A stretch of DNA of 64,000 nt from contig CBDUYN010000025.1 in the NCBI GenBank assembly GCA_965371445.1, positions 15,776 through 79,775 on the forward strand. Reading direction: 5' to 3'. Below the pieces are notes generated by a model. That model made no database searches, was not told the DNA's origin, and saw only the letters and a program-made list of their open reading frames with translations. The position numbers and the translations under genes are program-made. This DNA is from DASWIG01 sp965371445. Lineage in GTDB: Bacteria; Acidobacteriota; Thermoanaerobaculia; Multivoradales; J023. Shown in pieces: positions 44,879 to 52,896 of this stretch (position 1 is its first letter; each line of letters starts with the position of its first letter).

Positions 44879-44968
44879 TTTTTGCTCCTTTGGGTCCGTT
44901 TCTCCTATGATATCCTACCCCCGCACAGCTACCCGGCCCTTTTTTTCACAACGTAGGAAGCCACCGTC

Positions 44969-47900
44969 TTGCCGCCCGACGACAACATCCAGGGAGGAGT
45001 CCTGGCCGGAGTCATCCGATACTACCGGGTGTGCATCCTGGCGGTCGCCGCCCTCCTGATCGGCGGCATCTGGGCCTTCCTCACCCTGCCGAGGACGGAG
45101 GATCCCGAGTTCGACGTCCTCGACGTCCAAGTGGTCACCTTGTGGCCCGGGGTCGACGCCGCCAGGATCGAAGAGCTGGTCACTCGTCCCCTGGAAGAGG
45201 CCGTCGAGGAGCTCGACTCCATCAAGCTCACCTTCTCCACGTCCTCCGGCGGCGTTTCGGCGATCGTCGTGAAGATGTCCGACGGGGCCGACGCGGCGGA
45301 GGTCACCACCAAGATCAAGGAGCGCCTGAAAGACGCCGCGGGCGATCTCCCCGCCGGTTGCCACGAGCCCGAGGTCCTGACGTTCAACGCGGCAAGGATC
45401 CCGGTGGTGATCGCGGCGCTGACCGGAGGCAAGGACTTCCACCGGCTGGAAGCCCGGGCGGAAGAGCTGAGAGCCGAGCTGGCCTCGATCGACCGGATCG
45501 CCCGGGTCGAGATCGAGGGCCTGCCGGAGCGGCAGATCCTGGTGCTGGTCGACGGCCGGCGCCTCTCCCAGTACCGCATCTCCCTGGTGCGGATCCGCGA
45601 CGTCCTGGCCCTGGAGAACGCCGGCGTCCCCGCCGGCACGCTCGACGTGGGCCGCCGGCGCTACCTGCTGGAGAACCCCGACGAGTACAAGAGCCTGGCG
45701 GAGATCGAGGCCACCGTCATCGGCAGCTTCGGCGGCTCCCTCGTCCAGCTGCGCGACGTGGCCCGGGTGGTCGACGGCTTCGCCGAGCGCCGCTACATGG
45801 TGCGCACCAACCGCCGCAACGCTCTCCTGCTCACGGTGGAAAAAAAAGAGCACACCAACACGGTGACGGTGGCGCGCGAGGTGCGCGACGTGATCGAGGG
45901 GTTCCGGCCCCGCCTCGAGGCCGGCCTCGACGTCACCGTGATCAACGACCGCGGCCTGAGTGTCGGCAGCATGCTGCGGAACCTGGGCCTGAACGCCCTG
46001 GCCGGCGGCGTCGTCGTCGCGGCGATGGTCGCCCTTTTCCTCGGCATCCGCCAAGCGCTGGTGGTGTCGATCGCGATTCCCCTTTCGGTCCTGACCGCCT
46101 TTCTCCTCATGCGCTCGACCGGCGTCGAGATCCACCAGGTGTCGATTTTTGGCCTGGTGCTGGCGCTGGGCATGCTGGTGGATTCGGCGCTGGTGGTGGT
46201 GGAGTCGATCGCCCTCCACCTGGAGCGGGGCGAGCCGCTCTACACCGCCGTCACCTCCGGGGTCGCCGAGATGAAGGCGCCGGTCGCCTCGTCAGTCGCC
46301 ACCACGGTGGCGGCCTTCGTCCCCCTGCTCTTTCTCACCGGCCTCGTCGGTGCCTTCATCCGCTCCTTGCCGCTGACCCTGATCTTCGCCCTGACCGGCT
46401 CGTTGGTCGTCGCCCTGACGGTCGTGCCGCTCCTCTGCTACGCCCTGTGGCGCAACTTTCCCCCAAAGGTCGTCGAGACCGAGAAGAAAGGGCGGATCAT
46501 GGGGCTCTATCGCGAGATCACCAAGGCCGCCCTGCGCAACCGCTTCTCCACCCTCGCCGTGGCGGTGGCCGCTTTTGTCCTCTCCGTCCTGGCGATCCCG
46601 CTCTTGGGCTTTCAGTTCTTTCCCAAGGCGGAAAAAGCGATGTTCCTCGTCAACCTCCGGCTGCCGCGCGACGCCAACCTGGCGGCCACCGATCTCGTCA
46701 CCACCCAGGTCGAAGAGATCCTGTCGCACGAGGGTGCGGTCCGCGACTTCACGGCCAACGTCGGCAAGGGCAGCCCGCGCGTCTACTACAACGAGATCCG
46801 GGAGCGCGAGACGCCGAGCTACGCCCAGATCCTGGTCAACTTGGAGGAGGGCTACGCGGCGTCCGTCGAGTCCTGGGTCGAGCGTCTGCGGGGCCGGCTG
46901 CGGCAGATCTCGGGCGCCTCGGTCGAGCCGAAGATCTTGGAGCAGGGACCGGGGTCGGGTGCCGCGATCCAGATCCGGGTCCTCGGCAACGACCTGGCGT
47001 CCTTGGCACGGCTCGCCCGGGAGATTCGCCGGCTGGTCGCCGCCGTGCCCGGCGTCACCGACCTACGCGACACCCTGGGGCAACAGGTCCCCCACCTGGT
47101 GCTCGACCTCGACAAGCAGAAAGCGGCGCTCCTGGGGGTCGACACCCATTCCTTCGCCAGCACCGTGCACCTGGCCTTGAGCGGAGCAACGGCGACCATG
47201 TATCGCCAGGAGGAGAAGGAGATCCCCGTGGTCGTGCGGCTCGACCCGCAGTCGATCCGGGAGATCTCGGATCTGGAGGAGCTCTACATACCCTCCCGGG
47301 ACGGCGGCATGGTGCCGTTCGCGGAGCTCGCCGGCGTCGTCGAGCGCGACGGCTTCGCCCAGATCGCCCGCCGCGGCGGCCGCCGCATGGTGAGCGTCGA
47401 ATGCGACGTCGCAGGCCGGCTGGCGTCCGAGGTGGCCGCGGACGTCGAGCGGCGGCTCGCCGAGCTGAAGCTGCCGGACGGCTACGAGCTCGAGCTCGGC
47501 GGCGAGAACGAGGAGCGCGACGAGTCCTTCGCCGGCCTCGGCGAGGCCATGGCCCTGGCGCTGCTTCTGATCTACGGCATCCTGGCGATCCAGTTCAACT
47601 CCTTCGTCCAGCCCTTCGTCATCTTGCTGACCGTGCCCTTCGGCATCGTCGGCGCGGTGGTGGGGCTGCTCTTGACCGGCAAGCCCTTCGGCTTCATGGC
47701 CTTCATCGGCATCGTCAGCCTGACCGGCATCCTGATCAACGACTCGATCGTGCTGACCGACTTTGCCAACTACCTCCAGCGGGTCGAGGGGAAGCGGATG
47801 TACGAATCGCTGCTGGAGGCCGGCGAGCGGCGTTTCCGGCCGGTTGTGCTGACCAGCGTCACCACGATCGCCGGCATGACGCCGCTGGCGATCTGGGGCG

Positions 47901-48103
47901 GCAGCCTCTGGTCGCCGCTGGCTTGCGCGCTGATCTTCGGGTTGGCCGGCGCCACCGTCCTGATCCTGGTGGTGCTGCCGGTGATCTATTCCGTCCTGGT
48001 GCGCCAGAAGGAGAAATACCGCTCCTTCACGCCCTGGTCGCGGCTCCGGCAAAGGCTGCTGCGGCGGGAGACGATTCCCGGCCCGGGGCCTCCCGCCGCA
48101 TGA
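44969..48103 (+). CDS. AcrB-type RND efflux permease
   Basis: 1044 aa. The standard RND topology is present: TM1 (VCILAVAALLIGGIWAFLTL), large periplasmic loops, then TM2-6 (GGVVVAAMVALFLGIRQALV, LSVLTAFLLMRSTGVEIHQV), a second half starting at FSTLAVAVAAFVLSVLAIPL and the final TMs (LLIYGILAIQFNSFVQPFVI, GITINDSIVLTD-like GILINDSIVLTD). TM4 reads LGMLVDSALVVVE, with one of the two usual adjacent Asp residues replaced by Ser. The start is a TTG at 44969 with AGGAAG about 8 bases upstream; no better ATG is available. Substrates cannot be predicted. Confidence 0.9.
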   Translation: MPPDDNIQGGVLAGVIRYYRVCILAVAALLIGGIWAFLTLPRTEDPEFDVLDVQVVTLWPGVDAARIEELVTRPLEEAVEELDSIKLTFSTSSGGVSAIVVKMSDGADAAEVTTKIKERLKDAAGDLPAGCHEPEVLTFNAARIPVVIAALTGGKDFHRLEARAEELRAELASIDRIARVEIEGLPERQILVLVDGRRLSQYRISLVRIRDVLALENAGVPAGTLDVGRRRYLLENPDEYKSLAEIEATVIGSFGGSLVQLRDVARVVDGFAERRYMVRTNRRNALLLTVEKKEHTNTVTVAREVRDVIEGFRPRLEAGLDVTVINDRGLSVGSMLRNLGLNALAGGVVVAAMVALFLGIRQALVVSIAIPLSVLTAFLLMRSTGVEIHQVSIFGLVLALGMLVDSALVVVESIALHLERGEPLYTAVTSGVAEMKAPVASSVATTVAAFVPLLFLTGLVGAFIRSLPLTLIFALTGSLVVALTVVPLLCYALWRNFPPKVVETEKKGRIMGLYREITKAALRNRFSTLAVAVAAFVLSVLAIPLLGFQFFPKAEKAMFLVNLRLPRDANLAATDLVTTQVEEILSHEGAVRDFTANVGKGSPRVYYNEIRERETPSYAQILVNLEEGYAASVESWVERLRGRLRQISGASVEPKILEQGPGSGAAIQIRVLGNDLASLARLAREIRRLVAAVPGVTDLRDTLGQQVPHLVLDLDKQKAALLGVDTHSFASTVHLALSGATATMYRQEEKEIPVVVRLDPQSIREISDLEELYIPSRDGGMVPFAELAGVVERDGFAQIARRGGRRMVSVECDVAGRLASEVAADVERRLAELKLPDGYELELGGENEERDESFAGLGEAMALALLLIYGILAIQFNSFVQPFVILLTVPFGIVGAVVGLLLTGKPFGFMAFIGIVSLTGILINDSIVLTDFANYLQRVEGKRMYESLLEAGERRFRPVVLTSVTTIAGMTPLAIWGGSLWSPLACALIFGLAGATVLILVVLPVIYSVLVRQKEKYRSFTPWSRLRQRLLRRETIPGPGPPAA

Positions 48104-48344
48104 GCGCCGGCCCTCCTGGGCTATGGTCAAACGATGGCGTCGAGGTCCGGTCATCGCCGCCCGAGACCCCTTGGCAGCTCGTCGTACCTGGCTGAAAAGG
48201 TAGGGGCAAGACTATCTCAAAAGGGGTATCCAGGAACAGAGCGCGGCTCCTAGACTCGTTACATGGTGAGAGCTTTCGACATCGTGGCGTTGGCCGAGCT
48301 TCACGGCATCTCAAGACGACGGCGGCAGCCGTGAGGTGTTTTTC
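48104..48344. other. Spacer before the iorA locus
   Basis: A short frame at 48262 (MVRAFDIVALAELHGISRRR) may be a fragment or chance. I see no convincing promoter. Confidence 0.3.
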
Positions 48345-50026
48345 ATGCCATTCCGACTGATCTTGGGAAATGAAGCCGTGGCCCAGGGCGCCATCGATGC
48401 CGGGATTGCCGGCGTGTTCTCCTACCCCGGGACCCCCGCGACGGAAGTCTTCGAGTACATCGCGCACGGTCCCTGGGCGAAAAACGGTGGCGGATCGAGC
48501 GGCCGGGTGTCGGCGCTCTGGTCCGCGAACGAAAAGGTGGCCTACGAAGAGGCGCTCGGAATGTCGTATGTCGGCAAGCGGGCTCTGGTCGCCATGAAGC
48601 ACGTGGGTCTGAACGTGGCCGCGGACCCCTTCGTCAACTCGGCCCTCACCGGCGTCAACGGCGGTCTCGTGCTCGTCGTGGCCGACGACCCGGGGATGCA
48701 CTCCTCCCAAAACGAGCAGGACAGCCGCTATTATGGCGATCTCGCTCAGATCCCGCTCTTCGAGCCCTCCACTCAGCAGGCTGCCTACGACCTCACCTTG
48801 CGCGCTTTCACGTATTCCGAAGAGATCGGCCTGCCGGTGATGATACGGCTGGTGACCCGCCTGGCCCACAGCCGAGCCAACGTCGCTCTGGCGCCCCTGG
48901 CCCCCTCGGGGATCGGGGGCGGAAGCACGGGAGAGTCCTCAGCCAGCGAGGGTGGAGCTCGGCCGCTGGCGAATCCCGACCCTTGGACCCTGGTGCCGGC
49001 GGTTGCCCGCCGCCGCTTCCGCCGGCTGGTGGAGCTTCAGAAGCGGCTCCTGGAGGACTCCGAGAGCTCGCCCTGCAATCGTCTGACCCTCGCCGGTCCG
49101 CGCGGGGTGATCGCCGCGGGTCTGGCCCACAACTACGTGCTGGAAGCCCTCGGCGGCAGCGGTGAATTCTCCATCCTGCAACTCGAGCACTATCCCCTCC
49201 CAGTGTCCTTGATCCGCGAGCTGGTCGATCACTGTCACGAAGTGCTGGTGGCCGAGGACGGTTATCCGTTCGTCGAGCGCCGGCTAAACGGGCTGCTGGG
49301 CGTTCCCGGCAAGGCGATCAAAGGCAAGCTCACGGGAGACCTGCCGGTGACCGGTGAGCTCACCCCCGAAGCGCTCGCGGCGGCGCTGGGAAGGCCTCCG
49401 TTGGCGACGGCTCCCGCCTTGCCGGATCTCGCCGCACGGCCATCGCAACTTTGCCGCGGCTGTCCTCACGCCGACAGCTTCAAGGCGATCGTCGAGGCCA
49501 CCGCGAGCTATGCCAACCCGGTCATGTTCAGCGACATCGGCTGCTACACCCTCGGCGTGCTGCCACCGTACCGGGCCGTGCACTCCTGCGTCGACATGGG
49601 TGCGTCCATCGCCATGGCGCGTCCATCGCCATGGCCCACGGCGCGGCCCAGGCGGGGTTCTATCCGGTGATCTGCACGATCGGCGATTCCACGTTCGCCC
49701 ATTCCGGAATGACGCCGCTCATCGGTGCGGCCCACAGCAACGCCGACATGACTGTCTTCATCCTCGACAACTCCACCGTGGCAATGACCGGAGCTCAGCC
49801 CTCTCTCGCTACCGGCGAGCGCCTGCTGGAGATCCTGCGCGGCCTCGGCGTGCAGCCGGAGCATCTGCACACCATCGAGCCTGTGCCCCGCAGACACGCG
49901 CACAACGTGGAGCTGATCAAGAAGGAAATCGAGCATCCCGGTTTGAGCGTGATCATCCCGGCGCGCGCCTGCATCCACCTCAAGCGCGAGCAGCGCCCGC
50001 CGGCGGCCGTCAAAGGAGACGTCTGA
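48345..50026 (+). pseudogene. iorA: Indolepyruvate ferredoxin oxidoreductase alpha subunit gene, frameshifted by a 17-bp duplication
   Basis: Starts MPFRLILGNEAVAQGAIDAG and continues with the POR-type N-terminal ThDP domain (GVFSYPGTPATEVFEYIAH, LMGVNGG-like TGVNGGLVLVVADDPGMHSS). The C-terminal ThDP domain has CRGCPHADSFK, SDIGCYTLG and GDSTFAHSGMTPLIGAAHSN. The frame breaks at MGASIAMA, where a 17-base block is tandemly duplicated (49602-49635). Removing one copy gives 1665 bases, 555 codons, and restores MGASIAMAHGAAQAGFYPVI. The product would convert aryl-pyruvates to aryl-acetyl-CoA with ferredoxin. No C-terminal ferredoxin Cys cluster is seen, unlike the archaeal enzyme. Either the gene is broken or the duplication is an assembly error. 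Confidence 0.85.
49602..49635. repeat. 17-bp tandem duplication inside iorA
   Basis: gcgtccatcgccatggc occurs twice in direct succession (49602-49618 and 49619-49635). Seventeen is not a multiple of three, so the second copy shifts the reading frame of iorA. Confidence 0.95.
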
Positions 50027-50700
50027 TGGAGCTCGAACAGGACGTGATTCTGGTGGGCGTCGGTGGACAGGGGATCCTGACCATCGCCCAGGTGATCTCC
50101 AGCGCCGCGCTCAAGCGCGGGCTGCAAATCAAGCAGGCGGAGATGCACGGCATGGCCCAGCGCGGCGGCAGCGTACAGTCCCATCTGCGACTCTCAGAGC
50201 GGCAGATTCACAGCGATCTGATACCGGTGGGCATGGCCGATGCCATTCGGGGGCAGCGCTACGAGATCGAAATGGCCGAGCTGTCGGCGGAGTCCACCGC
50301 ACGGCTCGCCGCCGTGCTGGCAGAGCACGGTCTGGAGCGCCTGACGAACGCGCGCAATCCCCTGGACATCACTCCGATGGCGTCGGAGGAGGTCTACGAA
50401 GGCGCCATCCGCGTGCTGCTGGATAGCGATGAGGTGGACGCGGTGGTGGTCGGGATCGTTCCGCTCACCTCCGCCCTCAAGAGCGTACCCGGGGAGCTCG
50501 AAGCTGCCAGCTCTTTGGCCGAGCGGCTGCCGCGGGTGTTCGCCGAGACCCGCAAGCCGATCATCGCGGTGGTGGATTCGGGAGCGCGCTACGATCCGTT
50601 GGTGCGCGCGCTGCGCCGCGGCGGCTTGCCGGTCTTCCCCTCCGCGGATCAGGCGGTGCGGTCGCTCGGACGTTATCTCTGCCATCGGGTGGCCACATAA
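50026..50700 (+). CDS. Chimera of indolepyruvate oxidoreductase beta subunit and ADP-forming acyl-CoA synthetase tail
   Basis: 224 aa. Residues 1-70 are the start of IorB (VILVGVGGQGILTIAQVISS, AEMHGMAQRGGSVQSHLRLS, HSDLIPVGMAD). After about residue 72 the sequence changes to the end of a CoA-ligase of the NDP-forming acetyl-CoA synthetase type (NARNPLDITPMASEEVYEGA, DEVDAVVVGIVPLTSALKSV, IAVVDSGARYDPLVRALRRG). Both parts are in one frame. IOR and ADP-forming synthetases work in sequence (aryl-acetyl-CoA made, then used to form ATP), so a deletion between adjacent iorB and synthetase genes would explain the fusion. Neither half is complete. The ATG overlaps the iorA stop. Confidence 0.8.
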   Translation: MELEQDVILVGVGGQGILTIAQVISSAALKRGLQIKQAEMHGMAQRGGSVQSHLRLSERQIHSDLIPVGMADAIRGQRYEIEMAELSAESTARLAAVLAEHGLERLTNARNPLDITPMASEEVYEGAIRVLLDSDEVDAVVVGIVPLTSALKSVPGELEAASSLAERLPRVFAETRKPIIAVVDSGARYDPLVRALRRGGLPVFPSADQAVRSLGRYLCHRVAT

Positions 50701-50732
50701 AGGTAGACCTACCGCAGCGAGCCGACCACTTG

Positions 50733-51755
50733 TCAATCCAGATCCGGGACCCTCGCGCACGAGAGATGGATTTCTCGGGCAGCCTCGAAACGCCCTTCAA
50801 CGCCGGGCAACCAGGCCAAGATCCGTACCGAGTGGGAACCCTCCGCTAGGCGGGAAGATGGGGAAGCCCTGATCTCCTCGTCGGGGCGCGAGCAATCCGC
50901 GAAGAGGCGGGTTCGACCCGGACCCTCCGAGGTTCTTCCGGGAGGGGTTGGGAGGCACAGGCTCGGGCTCGGACGCCACGGCTTGCTGTCCACCAAGACG
51001 CTGAATGAGAGCACTTCTTGCCAACGCTCCAGCCCTTCCGGAAGCCCGAGCTCGAGGACAAGCTGAGCCGCGGGGATCGAGGTCGAGCACAATCCGCGAC
51101 GGGTCTCGGTCTTGAGCACGCCGAGCCTTTCCTCGAGGATCCGCAACCCACTGCCGGCCCCGCCGGCCCGAGGCCAGGCGACCCGCTCACGGGAGACAGT
51201 CACCTCGATCGACTCCTCGAATCGCCACCGAGGCCAACCGGGATGTCCGTCGCCACCCGGCGTGGTGTACGTGAAGACATACGAAGCACCCGGCTCGAGC
51301 CCGCCCTTTGGGCCGACGAGAATCAGGACGTCGCGCCCCGAATCGGTTCCCAGCGACGTCAGCTCGTCCTCGATCCACCGAACCGCCACCGGCAGGGGCG
51401 GCCGCCCGCTCTCATCCAGCCGTTCGATGCGGAACCACTCCCGCGGAGGCGCTACGATCTCTTCGTCCTCCCACGGGAAAGCTCCCCACCACGGCAGGCC
51501 CACCGCGTCTGCCGGCAGAACGGCACCCGAGGCAACCAGGAATCCATAGCCGTAGCGCTGGCAAGTGCAGGCGCCGACCGGCGGCGCCCAGACCAGAAGC
51601 GCGGCGGTGAGGCAGACGAACACATTGAGGATCACGGCAACGCTGACCGTGCCCTCGCGCCGGGTGCCAGCCACCGTTCGGGTGCCACAGGTGCCTCGGG
51701 GAGTCTGGATGAGGGTCGTTCGAATCCTCGATCGCTGATGAGAGCTCATGGTCAT
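50733..51755 (-). CDS. Exported RHS-associated protein, orphan copy with RHS 5' end
   Basis: 340 aa. The first 16 residues (MTMSSHQRSRIRTTLIQT region) are the start of the RHS protein, fused to a paralogue of the gene at 51916-52896. A hydrophobic signal (VILNVFVCLTAALLVWAPPV) ends at GA|CTCQRY. The mature part is about 275 aa and probably beta-rich. A central stretch is base-for-base identical to the paralogue (about 51139-51384 against 52321-52566), while both ends differ. The RHS leader (192 bases) precedes it but not the RHS promoter, so expression probably depends on read-through. A role as second immunity protein is inference. Confidence 0.65.
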   Translation of the reverse strand: MTMSSHQRSRIRTTLIQTPRGTCGTRTVAGTRREGTVSVAVILNVFVCLTAALLVWAPPVGACTCQRYGYGFLVASGAVLPADAVGLPWWGAFPWEDEEIVAPPREWFRIERLDESGRPPLPVAVRWIEDELTSLGTDSGRDVLILVGPKGGLEPGASYVFTYTTPGGDGHPGWPRWRFEESIEVTVSRERVAWPRAGGAGSGLRILEERLGVLKTETRRGLCSTSIPAAQLVLELGLPEGLERWQEVLSFSVLVDSKPWRPSPSLCLPTPPGRTSEGPGRTRLFADCSRPDEEIRASPSSRLAEGSHSVRILAWLPGVEGRFEAAREIHLSCARVPDLD

Positions 51756-51898
51756 ATGCTCGGTCCCCAGGGCCGGAGGGAGCCCCGTCCGGCCTGCTCA
51801 ATTGGAGGCTCTCAGGCCTGCTCACAGGAAAGAGCCCGTCGGCAGCAGGCCATCTTGGGAGAGAATCATGGAGGAATGCCTGTGCGGTCTCAGACTTG
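51707..51898. repeat. Duplicated RHS leader (copy 1)
   Basis: 192 bases nearly identical to 58460-58651, covering the first 16 RHS codons and most of its untranslated leader, including the direct repeat GAGCAGGCC on the minus strand. It lies between the two paralogous exported-protein genes. Confidence 0.95.
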
Positions 51899-51915
51899 GG
51901 CTACATCACCACTTG

Positions 51916-52896
51916 TCAATCCGAATCCGGGACCCTCGCGCACGAGAGATGGATCTCTCGGAAAGCCTCGAAACGCCCTTCAGCACCGGGCAACCAGGCC
52001 ACCATCCGTACCGAATGGGAACCCTCCTCGAGACGTGTAAATGGGGGAGCCGTGATCTCCTCTTCGGGGCGCGAGCAATCCGCAAAGAGGCGGATTCGAC
52101 TCGGGCCCTCCAAGGTTCTTCCGGGAGGAGTAGGAAGGCACAGGACCGAACTCGGACGCCACAGGCTGCCATTCACCAAGACGCTGAATGAGAGCACTTC
52201 TCGCCAACGCTCCAGCGCTGCAGGAAGCTCGAGCTCGAGGACGAGTTGGGCTGCGAGGATCGAGGTCGAGCACGATCCGCGAAGGGTCTCGGTTTCCAGC
52301 ATGTCGAACCTCCGCGCGAGGATCCGCAACCCACTGCCGGCCCCGCCGGCCCGAGGCCAGGCGACCCGCTCACGGGAGACAGTCACCTCGATCGACTCCT
52401 CGAATCGCCACCGAGGCCAACCGGGATGTCCGTCGCCACCCGGCGTGGTGTACGTGAAGACATACGAAGCACCCGGCTCGAGCCCGCCCTTTGGGCCGAC
52501 GAGAATCAGGACGTCGCGCCCCGAATCGGTTCCCAGCGACGTCAGCTCGTCCTCGATCCACCGAATCACCACCGGAAGGGACCGCCGCCCGCTCTCGTCC
52601 CGCCGTTCGATGCGGAACCACTCCCGCGGGGGAGCTACGATCTCGTCGCCCTTCCACGGGAACGTGCCCCACCACGGCAGGCCCACCGCGTCTGCCGGCA
52701 GAACAACCCCCGAGGCAATCAGGAATCCTTGGTCATAACGCTGACAGATGCAGGCGCCGGCCGGCGGCGCCCAGACCAGGAGCGCGGCGGTGAGGCAGAC
52801 GAACACATTGACGATGACGGCAACGCCGATGGTGCCGACGTACCGAATGCCCGCCACTTTTCGGGTGCCGCAGGTACCTCGGGACGGTCGACTCAC
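51916..52896 (-). CDS. Exported protein coupled to the RHS gene, candidate immunity protein
   Basis: 326 aa. It starts at a GTG at 52896 that overlaps the RHS stop (GTGA), a coupling typical of toxin-immunity pairs. The signal peptide (VIVNVFVCLTAALLVWAPPA) ends at GA|CICQRY. The mature protein has a probable beta-sandwich body (ADAVGLPWWGTFPWKGDEIV, LEPGASYVFTYTTPGGDGHP). If cleaved before the first Cys, the mature end would be Cys-x-Cys, recalling metalloproteinase inhibitors of the TIMP type, but no wider similarity is claimed. Position and export suit protection against the RHS tip in the periplasm or at the surface. Confidence 0.65.
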   Translation of the reverse strand: MSRPSRGTCGTRKVAGIRYVGTIGVAVIVNVFVCLTAALLVWAPPAGACICQRYDQGFLIASGVVLPADAVGLPWWGTFPWKGDEIVAPPREWFRIERRDESGRRSLPVVIRWIEDELTSLGTDSGRDVLILVGPKGGLEPGASYVFTYTTPGGDGHPGWPRWRFEESIEVTVSRERVAWPRAGGAGSGLRILARRFDMLETETLRGSCSTSILAAQLVLELELPAALERWREVLSFSVLVNGSLWRPSSVLCLPTPPGRTLEGPSRIRLFADCSRPEEEITAPPFTRLEEGSHSVRMVAWLPGAEGRFEAFREIHLSCARVPDSD

